From Dysidea avara (Eukaryota > Porifera > Demospongiae > Dictyoceratida > Dysideidae), in the NCBI RefSeq assembly GCF_963678975.1, contig NC_089272.1:58419574-58483573 (forward strand): 64,000 nucleotides of DNA, read 5' to 3'. The position numbers and the translations under genes are program-made. The notes below the pieces were generated by a model. It ran no database searches. It saw only the letters and a list, made by a program, of their open reading frames with translations, and was not told where the DNA came from. Below are positions 1 through 11,313 of the stretch, one piece after another. The stretch's first letter is position 1. Every line of letters begins with the position of its first letter.

Positions 1-716
1 TAGTTGAAGCGATTATCTCTAAGTCTGATTTTCCAACATTTGAGCAAGTGCGCATGCGCATACAAGCACGAGGTCACTGTTTTGAAGCGTACAAAAGTAG
101 CAACACGCCACTCCAACCTATATAATCCCTCTCCTTACTGTTTCTCTTTATTAGTAGTGCCATTATCATGTCAAAGAATCATCTACAATGCTTGTTATTA
201 ACGTTCTGAAAGTACGCAATTGCATCATCTAACCACGCAATAGTGCACGAGAGACCAGTTATCCCTGTTCCCGTTCACTTATGCGTGTGCCCACTACAGG
301 ATAAGCGCAGGGGCTACTAGAACGCTCGACTAAAGTTACAGAGCATTCAGAATGTAATGCTACGGGCATTTATAATCGGAAACCACCATATGGCGGTTGT
401 GGCAGTGAGAGGGTTAAAATGATAGCCACAATCAATGTTTGCAAATCTCTGTATAAAAGTATTGTAGTGAATGCAGGTTTGTCTTCCTTCACCTAATAGC
501 GAGCATAACCAGAGTGGTATATATTACATATATCATGACCACTCGGGATCTGCCTGATACATATGCCCCCCCGTCCTCGGGCCTGCAGCCCTTGGGCTTG
601 GGCATATGCGGCCCTTGGGCTTGGGCATATATATCAGGCAAATACCTCATGGCCATGGTGGCGCAGGCATATAATTATATTAGGCAAACCCTGAGTGGCC
701 ATGGTATAACTTTTAA
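1..716. other. no gene recognised; AT-rich sequence with an imperfect inverted repeat
   Basis: No coding exon or RNA gene is recognised. At about 545-567 and 624-647 there are imperfect inverted copies of a GCCTGATAYATATGCCC-type sequence, enclosing a short repeat of CCCTTGGGCTTGGGCATAT. The open frames here are short and have no recognisable domain. Confidence 0.5.
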
Positions 717-838
717 ATATGACATTTTGAAATTTGTGATTTTCCCATACATTATCCATGTGATTGCCCAGAAAGGGAAACTGTTACCCCCTCCCATAGA
801 TAATGTATGGGAAAACTGCAAACTTTAAAATGTCATAT
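717..838. repeat. short inverted-repeat (hairpin) element
   Basis: Positions 717-760 and 795-838 are inverted copies of each other, about 44 bases each with a few mismatches, around a 34-base centre. Each arm has a TTTCCCATACATTATC core and an ATATGACATTTT outer part. This looks like a tiny MITE or foldback. No target duplication was identified. The centre (TGATTGCCCAGAAAG) resembles sequence near 1973-2020. Confidence 0.6.
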
Positions 839-1775
839 CTCATGAATATGCTATACTTTTAAAAATCGGAGATGTTACTTTTGACATTCTCACCTACAAA
901 ATAATGTAAAATTCAGGTTGCTAGGGTAAAATTCCTTATAATGAAATTCATCTATTATGAGTACCTCTCTATATGTACAGGTGTAAAGTGGATCCACCTG
1001 CAACCAAACTGTCTGGGTAGCCTCACAGCAAAAATAGTGTTCCAATACTACATATTCTAACCCCGTCTTTATTCAGTATTGGAACAACTGTTTTTAAAAA
1101 CTCCTTATAACAAGACTAAACGAACCTCAAATCTATAAATGACTCTAATGTTATTCACTATTGGGGACTGTAGTCTGTTTCTGTTTGAGCCAAGGTAGAG
1201 TATTTGGACTATTAGTTGCAACACCTACACATAGACGGAATAAATACAGTCAGTATTTATGTATGAATTATGCTGTGTTTGTAATAATACAACCATTACT
1301 ATCTATAAAATAATATTTTAATGTAACCGTTGGTGAGTATCTGGACTACCAGCTGGTGTATCTACAGCCTGTAGAAACTGTACATTGTGAAACAAACTGG
1401 GCTGAGGAATTTGAAGGTTTCAAGTACAGATCAGTCACAAGATCTATAGCTACTCATTTAGATACTTCAAACAATTATGATAATACCTTGTTTTCCTTAT
1501 ACAGTAACAATGCTGGAATACACACAATTCGCAACAATCAATGAGGTTCTAATAGTTATCTCAAAAATAACTGTACCATACAGTGACTCAGTTCCATTCA
1601 TTCCCTTCCTAGTGGAATAAACAATAGACTCTTAAGATCTCTTGCGCCTCTTAACAGTGTCTCCTACAGTAGATCCATCCATATTCAGTACTAGACAAAT
1701 ATTAATTTTGCACCGCTGTAGGTAATGAGATTTGACTACTGTAGTTCTGTATACGTTTCCCCCATGTACTAGCTA
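839..1775. other. no gene recognised
   Basis: AT-rich, with stop codons in all frames at short intervals. The longest frames (for example 1356-1544, plus) have no domain-like pattern. No recognised repeat. Confidence 0.4.
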
Positions 1776-1960
1776 CCGTAACTTGCTTTTTTTGGTTGTA
1801 ATAATTTTCGTATGACAACTTGTACAAAAATTTCTTACAAAGTTTTGTTTACGCAAGATCGAACTACTCTAATAGAGCACTCATTCATGAAAATCAATAA
1901 AATATTTTTTACATGAAAATTTTTAACATGAATTACTTTGCATGAAAATAAAGCGAATTG
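1776..1960. mobile_element. MITE-like repeat, copy 1
   Basis: This segment matches 4745-4933 along its length: a GTAATTTGCTTTT-like start, AATTTTCGTATG, CAAGATCGAACTACTCTAA, and an AAAATAAAGYGAATT end. The start and the reverse complement of the end resemble each other, suggesting weak terminal inverted repeats. It contains one copy of the dispersed box discussed in the findings (from about 1855). No protein is encoded. Confidence 0.5.
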
Positions 1961-2943
1961 GGGTATGTACATGTGATTACCCAGAAAGGACAACAGTTTT
2001 TCTCTTCTGGGCAATTGCATTGGAAACCATGCATGGATGCAATAATGTTACTTGACCTGAGCTATGTATGCTCTAAACCTTGGAGGGAGGTTATTTAAGC
2101 AAACCACATTCACACCTATATGAATGTTTAATCCAGGTTGCTATAGGGACAACAATTATTATTCATTCATTATTATGAAATTTATTTACGGCTAGCAACC
2201 ACTTTCTGTAAGTATGCTTGAGCTGACAAACTTATCATTTACTCTTTGTGTAGAATATTAAATGAAATATTAAGTATGAGGCTTCTAATGAAGTCTGAAG
2301 CAAGAGTATTTCATATGATCAAACAGTTGAGATTATCCAGTTAGTGCATATGGACAGCAATAACATGTTTATGACAATTTTATAGTACATATGACATTAT
2401 GAAACACACTATCAAACAATTCTACATAGCTAATCGTTGCAGTTCATAACACTCTTTTGTAACTTTTTAACAATGAATGTCTGTACTATATGTGATGACA
2501 TGCTGGTAATTGTAAGCCATTTTTACCACATCCATGCACGATGTGATCAAAAGTCATGTAGAGGTTATAGTTCAAGGGCTCATGATCAGAAGTGTAATGA
2601 TGCACTTTTTCAGTTGAAAAAATGTACTAACAACTAAAATTGTGCACTTTTCAATGATACAATTAAATACAATCTGAAACTGTGCTCATGTAAAACTATT
2701 AAAGGTGTTATTTAATGATTATGAAATGGTTATATATGAAAATAGTAAAAAGTAATCCTCCATAAATATCTACAATATCCTTGTCTATAATCTTTCCTCA
2801 TTTCTAAATGCTTTGTTATTATAAATAGTGACCTTCAGTCAAACCATAAAAATTCATTACATATTATTTGTGCGATAACAATTATAATAGGGCAATGAAA
2901 GTTGACCATAACAATTTTATGGATACATAAGTGATTGTCAATA
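1961..2943. other. no gene recognised
   Basis: AT-rich sequence without a convincing exon, RNA gene or recognised repeat. Confidence 0.4.
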
Positions 2944-3059
2944 TAGTGAAACCTCCACTTAGTGATCTTAATAAGGCCACCTTGTTATAGTGTCCGTTTT
3001 CACTAATAGGGCAACTTATCATGGATCCCATAGGTGGCCCTATTAATGAGGTTTCACTG
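2944..3059. mobile_element. pogo/Tigger-like MITE (116 bp, TA duplication)
   Basis: The ends are TAGTGAAACCTC on the left and GAGGTTTCACTG on the right, flanked by TA at 2942-2943 and 3060-3061. The interior also pairs: AATAGGGCAACTT near 3006 and GTGGCCCTATT near 3033. A CAGTGAAACCTC end with a TA duplication is typical of pogo-type Tc1/mariner elements. It is non-autonomous. Confidence 0.65.
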
Positions 3060-3061
3060 TA

Positions 3062-4127
3062 TTATGTATGAAGAGCAGGTAGCATGGGAGGGGGTGAGTA
3101 ATTTCTTACTGCCATACACATATGGAGAGGAGGCATATTTTTTGTACAAGTATTATGGTTCTTCTTTTAACCTTTGAATATAACTCCATTTTGAAGTAAC
3201 ATGCACACAGCATTTGAATAGCAATTCTGTAGCAATCATTTACATACACTTCAATATGATTGAAAAATTAATAATTATGAACACAATTTTTATTATTATT
3301 GTTAGCTTTTGTTCTTACTGGGGAAAACTGTAGCTGTCAGCTTCCACCTGTCACAATATAGAACACAAACATGTATTCACTGTGTAATAAAAGATATGTA
3401 TATAGACAATCATAATGTGACCAGGCCAGAAAAATAACTAGGCCTGCTGGGACAAAAGATTTGCATCTTTTTCAAAATATGACATGACTCCAATATTTCT
3501 TATGGTTATGACAATGCTATTTCAACCTTTTTAATCAGCTTATATTACAGGTTGCTGAATAAAGATTCTATTTCAGTATTGAGATGTGATGTGATGGGAT
3601 GCCAGTTTTCCAGGCTAGGCCTGGATATGAAAAGTGCATATATAGTTTACCCAAACAGTACAGGCCATCTGATGGCCTTAATAAATCAGCTATTCAAGTA
3701 GTAAAGTATTCATCAACAGGGGTGGCTATAGGGTGCTAGAGCCCCACTACTTTGTTTTACAGATGACTTAGCCGCTCCACCTTTTAGGATCAATGTACTA
3801 TGCACACTATCGAACAGCCAGCTACTCTAATAGGGAAGTCGTGTACTCAAAACTTCATATGCATTTAAAAAATAATTAGAGTGCTAATTTTTCACCACAC
3901 CTCTAGATACAGCTGCTCTGCATGCAAAATTGTATCAACTAGTTACTGTACTTCTTTTAGCCCCCTCACTTAAAATTCATCATTGATGATAATTTGGCAG
4001 ATCTTGCTGTCTAATCTGGCTAACTGAATGACTCAGATTACACAAAATGGTCACTATGTAAGACATATTGTATGGCATATCAAGCAGTCAAGAAAGCTGG
4101 TGTATCATGAGTTTGTCACAAACAGAT
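3062..4127. other. no gene recognised
   Basis: No convincing exon. A degenerate CTACTCTAATAGGGAAGTC at about 3822 is a decayed copy of the dispersed box. Confidence 0.4.
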
Positions 4128-4215
4128 GGTAGTGTGTAGCACGGCAAGAAAGCCAGCATGCCGCACTTGCATGTACATTAACAGGAAGGAAGAAAATTAG
4201 ATTTTCACACATACA
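4128..4215 (+). repeat. decayed fragment of the tandem-array element leader
   Basis: The stretch GGTAGTGTGTAGCACGGCAAG, then ACAGGAAGGAAGAAAATTAGATTTTC, resembles the left end of the elements at 12808 and 31119 (GGTAGTGTGTCGTGCGACCC, later ACAGGAAGAAAGAAAACG). It looks like an old, diverged copy without its array. Confidence 0.5.
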
Positions 4216-4744
4216 ATTAGATCAGGAATTGTCTGCAGTGCTAGCCAACAGAAGCCATAATGTGATCTATCTAGCCTTCAAATTTTAAATAAATTAGTAA
4301 AGCATGATTTTGTGAGTTCCATACACAAGGAAAAGAAAAGGATTATCGTAATAGGAAGAAAAATACAAATATATTACTGTAAGATGATCATTGAGAGTGC
4401 CAATTTTGGAGATAGTTTAACATGCAGACTCAGGCATGGAAAGTTTCCCACTATTAGGTCCTATTATTAGCTATAGCACAACTGAGATACATGATTGCAT
4501 GTGTTAACGTTTTAAACTGTTTTACTGTATATTACTGTACATACTTGCCTTTTATGTGCCTGCACCAGCTTTCTTATAGGATATGCACAGTATAATTCAA
4601 GTGATAATATCCCTGTTATAATAAATAAAATTTGGGAACTACTATACATGTAGCTATGTATGAAAATTAATATAGGCAATCACCAGAACAATTTTTGATA
4701 CTTTCCATCTTTTAAAACTGGCAATTAATATTAGCAGTTGCTAC

Positions 4745-4933
4745 TGTAATTTGCTTTTCATTGTAAAATAATTCTCGTATGCAAAATTTGTATGAAAATT
4801 TCTCTTGCACGAAATTTTTTATACAAGATCAAACTACTCTAACAGAGCAGTCATTCACGTAAATCATACAAAAATATATTTCGCAAAAAAATATCGTAAA
4901 ACTTTTTTGCATAAAAATAAAGTGAATTACAGC
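4745..4933. mobile_element. MITE-like repeat, copy 2
   Basis: Homologous to 1776-1960, including the box (CAAGATCAAACTACTCTAAC from about 4825) and an AAAATAAAGTGAATTAC end. The two copies differ at many positions, so they are not recent. Start and end are imperfect inverted copies. Confidence 0.5.
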
Positions 4934-4964
4934 ATAATATAGCCACATCTACCCACCTAGTTCT

Positions 4965-5063
4965 CCTTGGTGGTGTTAATATTAACACCAATTTCCCTAG
5001 TATTAGAGTTAGCTTGTGTTGTGGCTACATCTGATGGTGCAGTGACATTGGAGGAATCTAATA
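4965..5063 (-). other. possible Ser/Thr/Asn-rich exon (weak)
   Basis: On the minus strand an open frame follows a TATTAG acceptor-like site and encodes a threonine- and asparagine-rich peptide containing NVTAPSDVATT, ending at an in-frame TAG. No good donor and no domain are seen. A similar TAPS-plus-threonine peptide can be read at 23466-23505 (minus). It could be a stalk-type exon remnant or chance. Low confidence. Confidence 0.15.
4971..4990. repeat. perfect 20-bp palindrome
   Basis: TGGTGTTAATATTAACACCA equals its own reverse complement over 20 bases. Function unknown. It could be a hairpin or a binding site for a dimeric protein. Confidence 0.8.
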
Positions 5064-5350
5064 CCACATGATTTGCCATTACATATTGTTCTGCATAACC
5101 AGATTCATGTCCTTGATGAGATGATTTTTTCTGATGTTGTCTGCAGAATTGTTTATAGCTTATATCTATATAATAATTCTATAACTCTTTTCCGGCACTG
5201 TCCCGTCGTTCTTGGTCGGATTCCAATCGGATCGGTACCATTCAAAACTAAAATTTGAGGCGAATCTTTTGATCCGGGATTGGTGGCGATTCGTTGAACT
5301 GCGGGAAATATCCTTTAAACCACCGTAGCTCCCCTAGGAAGACACGAATG

Positions 5351-5560
5351 TTTTATTAATGCTTTACAGCACAAGTGCTGAAGGTCTGTAGGACCAGGTA
5401 GCCTGCTCAAAGACTTTAGCTACTTAGACTTTAACTACTTAAGGTGTGTTTGAAAAGTTGGAGAAAGGAGAAAAAATCCATGACTGGACCTAGGTAGCCT
5501 CGAACCTGCAGCCATCCGATTTACGCTCGAACGCTTACAGGAGTCTACCAGGTGGTCAGG
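5351..5560 (-). mobile_element. tRNA-derived SINE, copy A
   Basis: Reading the minus strand from about 5560, the head is tRNA-like: TGTAAGCGTTCGAGCG fits an A-box region, and GGTTCGAGGCT (complement of 5496-5506) is a good polymerase III B box. The tail ends in a trailer containing CTTCAGCACTTGTGCTGTAAAG and then a TTAATAAAA-like end. The same arrangement recurs at 17951-18145, which shows it is a dispersed SINE and not a tRNA gene. Confidence 0.7.
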
Positions 5561-6072
5561 TATGTGTCCAAAACTTTCTGGAGACCTTTATCGTGTTACC
5601 AGTCTTCCCCATCCCAGCTTACACCAGCCGTTTCTGTCCCCCTGTGGACGACATAACGAGAAACAGAAAATCGAGGCCATAAAATTTTTAAACAAAAACT
5701 CCTCGGAGTCCCTGGTTTTTCCCCCGATTAGCTTCAAACTCGCTAGACCAACTACCCGTCCAAAACAATGTGTCATAAGGTGGTTTTCGTGTCTGTCCTT
5801 ACGTGCTAACCTTGGTTGCGAGATACTTATCACTGTCAATGGCCATTATAAGTTTACGATACGCGTGTACGGCGTTCCGGTATACAAGCGTTGCCAATAG
5901 AAAATCAGATGACGTACAGTATTGGTCTAAAAGCTTACAATGAAATAGGATCAATCACTTTTTCATGATTTAACCAATCACATCAGCGAATTTGATCATG
6001 TGATCTGGTGTGTACGCTATCATCCGGCAACTTAAAAAAATTTTTTTTAACACACCCACCAGTATAAAAGGA
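5561..6072. other. no gene recognised
   Basis: Long frames are open on both strands (5562-5900 plus and 5588-5839 minus), but neither product has a recognisable domain and they overlap. The sequence is less AT-rich than its surroundings and could be an uncharacterised repeat. Confidence 0.35.
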
Positions 6073-6368
6073 GAGTTTCGTAGTGGGTGTGGCAAGTCTA
6101 CGAGCTATGATCGGGCTACTTGACAGTCTACAGAGGGAAGACTCGCCAGGAATACACACTCTGCACCCTGCTGTGCTGTCCACTACAAGGATAGAGAAGT
6201 GTCAGCTACTGCGACACGAATCTAAGCAGGTCAGGGACTACAGACAGACCTAAAACGGAGGATTACCAGCAACACCACTGTAAGGGAGAAGGAAACATTC
6301 GTAGTAGGGGTGGCAATTTAACGAGCTATGATCACTCCAATCAGGCTACCTAACAGACTACACAAGGA
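6073..6368 (+). repeat. two local copies of a ~75-bp segment
   Basis: 6073-6150 and 6297-6368 share TTCGTAGTRGGKGTGGCAA, ACGAGCTATGATC and CAGNCTACANAGGGAAGA-type sequence about 224 bases apart. The second copy was split by the Mutator-like MITE at 6369-6783: its continuation (GAAGATTCGCCA) resumes after the insertion. This independently confirms the MITE boundaries. Confidence 0.6.
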
Positions 6369-6783
6369 TAGTCTCGCGGCGCCCGACCCTAAAAAGAGGG
6401 TCTGGTGAAACTGTGTACAAAAAGTTTGGCGCTGCCGGAATGTTGGAAGCTCCAATCAGATCACTTCATTTCAAATTGATTATGTAATGCGTACATTTCA
6501 AAAGATTCGCGGCTTACAGTTAATTACATCCGGTCTGACTTTGCCGCTTAAAATCGTTGAGAAAACGGCCATACAATTTTGTTGAGTTCGTTTCAGTGTT
6601 GAACAAATAAAGTAGCGCCATTAGTTTGGTGATGCTGTAAGCGGATCTGGTTGAATGGATGTTGTGACGTAAATATTGCACTTACGTAACACGTAAACGT
6701 CATCCAATAAACATTCCAGAGCTCAAACTTTTTGTACAGAGTTTCACCAGACCCTCTTTTTAGGGTCGGGCGCCGCGAGACTA
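6369..6783. mobile_element. Mutator-like MITE with ~58-bp TIRs and a 9-bp duplication
   Basis: The left end begins TAGTCTCGCGGCGCCCGACC and the right end is its inverted copy. The similarity runs about 58 bases (6371-6428 against 6724-6782). ACACAAGGA is present immediately on both sides (6360-6368 and 6784-6792), a perfect 9-bp target duplication. Long inverted repeats plus 9-bp duplications point to the Mutator superfamily. No transposase is encoded in 415 bp. Confidence 0.8.
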
Positions 6784-6792
6784 ACACAAGGA

Positions 6793-7434
6793 AGATTCGC
6801 CATTGTGAGAGATGAAGAACGGAAGATTATGTTCAACTACTCTAATAAAACATACATCTACCAGGCTACGAATCGTGGACAACATCATGAAGTGACTGTT
6901 GCAGTCTTCAATGTGTAGGGAGACATAAGATACGTTTTCATTCCTTGGTAACTCCACAGGGACAGCTGAAACTTCTAGAAGCTCTATTACTTATCTCCGT
7001 TGAACTACCCTAATAGAACACACACAACCTCTCTACCAACAATCAGTCAATCTCTCTCTCAACCTCTCTAGAGTAACCACTGTTCATATGAAGGATTCAT
7101 CTTGGTAATGCACCTTGATTCAGAAAGCAACAAAAGAACTCTTCTCTATCCAAATCCACATGGTTGTGTTGACCTTGCTCAGTACAGCTGATAAACTTGA
7201 ATACCCATACTCAATACTGTACTGCATACACACTTGGTCATGCGATAAGTAAACATTACACTACCATGACTAGGATGTAGAAATAAAACTACAATTCAGT
7301 TACTCAAATTGACTACATAAATATACAAAATGAATGTGACAAATGCAAGTTGAATTAGAACATAGCTCATTGTGGTGATGCACCAACTATTGGTAAATTG
7401 ATCCTCATACCACACTCAAAGACTTTATGTTAGT
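6793..7434. other. 3' flank of the receptor gene; no further gene recognised
   Basis: Lies just downstream (minus-strand sense) of the possible last receptor exon. No AATAAA signal is seen on the minus strand close to the stop codon. Two short relatives of the dispersed box, CTACTCTAATAAAAC (about 6837) and CTACCCTAATAGAAC (about 7007), are present. Confidence 0.35.
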
Positions 7435-7567
7435 TCATGCAACATCATCAAAATGAAGTTGAGTACTTCCCTGCCATTCAAAACTAATCTTTTTCATGTA
7501 TGTGCATGATTGTAATGGGACACATCTTGATACGCCACCTTCATGAGAACTGTGTTCTGCATGAGTA
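7435..7567 (-). CDS. possible last exon: short cytoplasmic tail
   Basis: After a CTGTACAG acceptor the phase-2 frame continues from the transmembrane exon for 43 codons to a TGA at 7435-7437. The peptide is rich in His, Ser and Thr (THAEHSSHEGGVSR and later KKISFEWQGS) and has no known domain. Phase and stop fit the model, but the acceptor has a poor pyrimidine tract and no polyadenylation signal is seen. If this exon is wrong, the tail may come from an unrecognised exon further left. Retention of the preceding intron would stop translation at once. Confidence 0.35.
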
Positions 7568-7805
7568 CTGTACAGATGTGCAGAAATTCCAGTGCACAAG
7601 GCCACCAACATTACACACAATTGAGGAAATTATGTATGCACATCAGTAGCTATGCGTAATCATGTCTTTGTTGATATGTAATGATGTGAAGTAATGTTCA
7701 AATTTAAGAGTATTCACACAATAGGACATAACAATTGTCTTAGTATCACGCGCATTTTGTGCGGGTACCACTAGTAACATAATATTTTCTATTGGCATAT
7801 CTTAC

Positions 7806-7975
7806 CGGTTGTACCATATCATTGAAATGAATCCAACTATTATTATCATTACTATCACTGCAATGATAGAAATAGTTACTCCAACTGCTATACCAGCCGT
7901 GTTGTCATCATCATCTGAAGATGTTGTTCTGTCCACTGTGATAAAATCATTGTCCACTATCAATGGACCATCATC
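7806..7975 (-). CDS. receptor transmembrane exon
   Basis: Bounded by a TTACAG acceptor and a CCG|GTAAG donor; phase 0 in, phase 2 out. It encodes an acidic juxtamembrane stretch with SSDDDDNT, followed by a hydrophobic helix of about 25 residues (GIAVGVTISIIAVIVMIIIV onward) and then WYNR, a basic stop-transfer end. This is the single membrane span of the receptor. The genomic sequence after the donor gives an in-frame TAA immediately, so intron retention would make a form with almost no cytoplasmic tail. Confidence 0.8.
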
Positions 7976-8699
7976 CTGTAATACATAGTAGTAGTACAGT
8001 ATCCATGTCTAACAATACATAATTTGCTGTTGAATATTGATAAGGTGAAGTAGTGAAATTAGGTGATCAAGGGCAGCTTATGCATGCATTTAAATTAAAC
8101 AACTATTCTTTCAAATTTTATGAAAATAATACAACATTCTGCTAAACAAATACTTCAAATAGCCAGACACTATTAAGGAGTTGTGGTATATTTGGTTAGT
8201 AAAATTAATGCTTGAGGTGAGGTGAACCATTTACATGATGTACATACAGTACAGTGGCATAGCCAGAACCTGGGCTACCTGAGGCCACATCTGGGAATCA
8301 ACAATTATTGTGCACTATAGTAAGATACCAGAACAGTCACCCAAAAGTCTGACTACACCCCTGTGTATGCATATTATGTCAACAAAATGACACATGAAAG
8401 CTGTATACTTTGATTTGCAGTGTGCAATGTAGTACTATGTGTGTGTGTATGTGTGTGTGCGTGTGTGTGTGGCAGCAGGTGAAGGTCCAGGTGGGACATC
8501 ACGTGCCCCACACCTTTACCTGTAGGACATGGCACAGCTTCCTGCAAGTTACTAGTCCTGCCCCAGGAGGATTTGCCTGTGCTGACTCCTAGCGCCTGAA
8601 ACATACTCAAAATTTTTCCCAATATGCTTTCAGGAATTCCCCAATATTTTCACTAATTATCTATTATGCTTCCTAAGATAGCAACATTTGTTTAATCAG
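7976..8699. other. intron sequence with a (TG)n run and a decayed transposon end
   Basis: Intron between the transmembrane and membrane-proximal exons. A (TG)n-rich run lies at about 8439-8472. CAGTGGCATAGCCAGAACCTGG at 8252 resembles the hAT-like end at 52999. A possible partner near 8345-8361 lacks a matching duplication, so no element is claimed. Confidence 0.4.
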
Positions 8700-8835
8700 T
8701 GAATGCTCTATTAGAGTATTTCAGTATAAGGTGACTGTTCTATTAGACAGTATCGATCTAAGGAGTTCTGTACAATGCATTTGAGTGCTCTACTGCAGTT
8801 TGCAGTTTCCACTGACTGCTCTATTAGGGACTATT
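8700..8835. repeat. cluster of dispersed-box copies
   Basis: Three to four reverse-orientation relatives of the box are packed here: TGCTCTATTAGAGTATTTC, GACTGTTCTATTAGACAGTATCGATCT and CTGACTGCTCTATTAGGGA. Each has the CTCTATTAGA core preceded by TGACTG. Confidence 0.55.
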
Positions 8836-9552
8836 AATTGATTTTCTTGGGATTAAGCTCCATAGTTAAAATATCTAATATGCTAGCGTTATGCTGGCAT
8901 AGTACTCCAGCCTATTATGCTTTTTTTGATGCCGGCATATTGGACTCAGGCCTACACTTGAGTAGTGTACATGTGCGTCCCAGTGATGGTTCACTTGGTA
9001 GGCGTGACCATGCTAGCATGGTGGTTGAAGGCTTTGTTTTTGAATGTGTATGTGTGTGCTTGTGTGTGTGATTGCTCCTGTTGCAAGAAAAAAAGTTGTA
9101 AATTTCTGGTTTATACAGCATGTCATATAGACAGGGTGTAAATGTATAGTTACTACCAACGTGGCTGTTTTATATTAGAACTCCCATGGTATATAAAGTT
9201 AATCATACGGTATTTTAGTATTATATACAGTGTATACAGTTAGGAATAGAAGAGGTGTCCACTTTTGTAAAAAATAACATTGGCCAGAAACCAGCCTTAC
9301 AAGCCTTCATGGCACCTTTCCAGCATTGGTTAAGTAACAGTATAATCAAACCTAAAGGTTCTTTTAAACTGACCTGAATTGCTTGCTATGAAATTCTAAA
9401 AAATATATTATATTTCGTGATAGTTTTTACTGACTTACTAATTGACTGGCTGACTGACTATTGCCTTCAGACAAGCATAATTAAGGCTATGAGCTTGAAT
9501 TTTTCAATATTAGACGTCACTTCAGCGCGATAAGAGTCTTTTTACGCTTTAG

Positions 9553-10000
9553 TACATTATGCTTTTTAAATTACCTATTATTCTTTCTGGAAATTCTTTT
9601 TTATTCACCTATTATTCCCAAAATTATTCCCAAATATTTCTGGAGTAATTCTTGGAATTGTAAAAGTCAAATGGATATTCTTCTGCAGCTGAAAATATAA
9701 CCACTTGCAAGCATGAAAGCTATACACAAAGATCGAGGTACTCTAATAGAATAGTCACAACCAAACACTTGCTTAACTGTTCTATTAGGGTAAGTGACTG
9801 CTCTATTAGAGTATCTCGATCTTTTTGCCCAATTTTGTGTTAGCAATGATTGTGGATGCTCCTTTACGAATTTTTCTGCAATACTACACAAAAATATGTG
9901 AATTCTAATTAATTATTCCAGAAGATCACCCTATTATTCCGGAATTATTCCTGATTCTTTTTACCACCGATTATTCCAAAAATTATTCCAGCATAATGTA
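9553..10000. mobile_element. MITE with TACATTATGC ends, carrying two facing boxes
   Basis: The left end is TACATTATGCTTTTTAAATT and the right end is AATTATTCCAGCATAATGTA, inverted copies at the tips. The interior is rich in ATTATTCC repeats. At 9731-9758 and 9804-9832 two copies of the dispersed box face each other (GATCGAGGTACTC and GAGTATCTCGATC). The superfamily is unclear and the target duplication is ambiguous. Confidence 0.5.
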
Positions 10001-10868
10001 CGCATGCCTAGGCCTTTTTGGTATACAATATAAAATACACCCACCATGAGATTAGCTTTGTCCTTCTTTAATAATCGTGTCTGCTTTTATATTGCTTGCA
10101 GTACAAAGGTGTCCTAAAGTTTTGTCCTTGTTCTAGACACAATTTAGCATAAGACATACCATATACCAGCTGCAGTGTGCAATTATCTCTGTCATGTATT
10201 TACCATAGACTGTGGTTAATGAGCACATACAGTTTTATTTTAAGAGGAATCATTTGTGAAATTTGCTGTGCTTTGTTAAGTGCAGTGCATGCACTTATAT
10301 GTGACAGCAATGAGCTTCTGCTAGGAGAGCATTATTTGTTCCCACCATTTTTTTCAAGGAATTTGGTTAGCAGTGTATGTTCAGTCACACAAATCATTAG
10401 TTTAAGTTGCGGAACAGCTATCTTGAGGAGTCGGGTGCAGTTACTGTTATTCCATGAGGTCACATTATTTGCTAAACATGTGCCTGGGAAAGTATTGAGT
10501 GCCCTGTGACACTTCTGGTTGACCTTCTACAGTATGTGTATTGCATGAGCTTTACAGTGGTGATTTCGACTATATTGTGCTTTAAAAGTACATGTAGATG
10601 TATAGTGCAAGTGTAGCGCCATATGTGCTTAACAGGCAGTATACATTTAATAACCAGGTGTGCTTAATGACCAGAGACTACAAAATACAGTACATGAAAC
10701 TGCAGCAAATAAAAAATGAGTGAATAAATATATATAGCTAGTATTTGTGCGTAGCCAATTATTAACATTAGAGGGCACTGATTTAGCACTAAAGCTCAAT
10801 CTTTTTTAGCCATAATTCTGAGATGTAATGTGGTGAGGACTTTTAATGGAACACATGTTCACCCTTAC
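10001..10868. other. intron, nothing recognised
   Basis: Lies inside the intron between the membrane-proximal and transmembrane exons of the receptor. The plus-strand frame at 10177-10509 has no domain pattern and is judged a chance frame. Confidence 0.4.
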
Positions 10869-11154
10869 CACATTTCCAGTATCAGACTGCAGTCTAACAT
10901 AATAGAAAACTCCATATAAAGTATCCTCAGATAATTGTCTGTTTACATATCTTGTTCCATCAAGTAATGTTGTAGTCTCTCCATCACCAGCAACAAATGT
11001 TAATGGCACATCATCTATATTCTGCCATGCTGCTGCAGTATAGACACCATCTCTATCAGGATAAGGAGGTGGTAGTTGGTTATTATTCCCAGTTATAATA
11101 TCCCTTGGAGTGCTATTGATCTCATCTCCAGAAACTACAATAACTCCATACACA
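10869..11154 (-). CDS. receptor membrane-proximal domain, second exon
   Basis: TTTCTAG acceptor and GTG|GTAAGG donor; phase 2 in, phase 0 out. It continues the domain begun at 11314-11428. The peptide contains YGVIVVSG, later PLTFVAGDGETTTLLDGTRYVNRQL, and YGVFYYVRLQSD. The order (VxVGDG, small loop, YxNRxL, YxVFxxVR) resembles the membrane-proximal FN3-like domain of receptor tyrosine phosphatases and related receptors. This similarity is from memory of the family pattern. The phase-0 donor fits the phase-0 acceptor of the transmembrane exon. Confidence 0.7.
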
Positions 11155-11313
11155 CTAGAAACATTAAAGAGAGAGTATTAGACTGATATAACAAATCTGT
11201 TCCAAATCATGCATACAAATACTGTAACTCTTAATACAATGAATCACTTATGTTACATTTATGCAGTATCACAGTATCAAGATATAGAAGGAGACTAGAC
11301 ATATTTAACTTAC

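Noticed and set aside
5496..5560. tRNA gene on the minus strand
   Set aside because: Only A- and B-box-like parts are present, the cloverleaf is not complete, and the same unit recurs with a shared tail at 17951-18145, so it is a SINE.
5562..5900. 112-codon plus-strand frame
   Set aside because: No domain pattern, and an equally long frame is open on the opposite strand.
8252..8361. Short hAT-like element with CAGTGGCATAGCCAG end
   Set aside because: The possible right end (GACTACACCCCTG) has no matching flanking duplication on the left.
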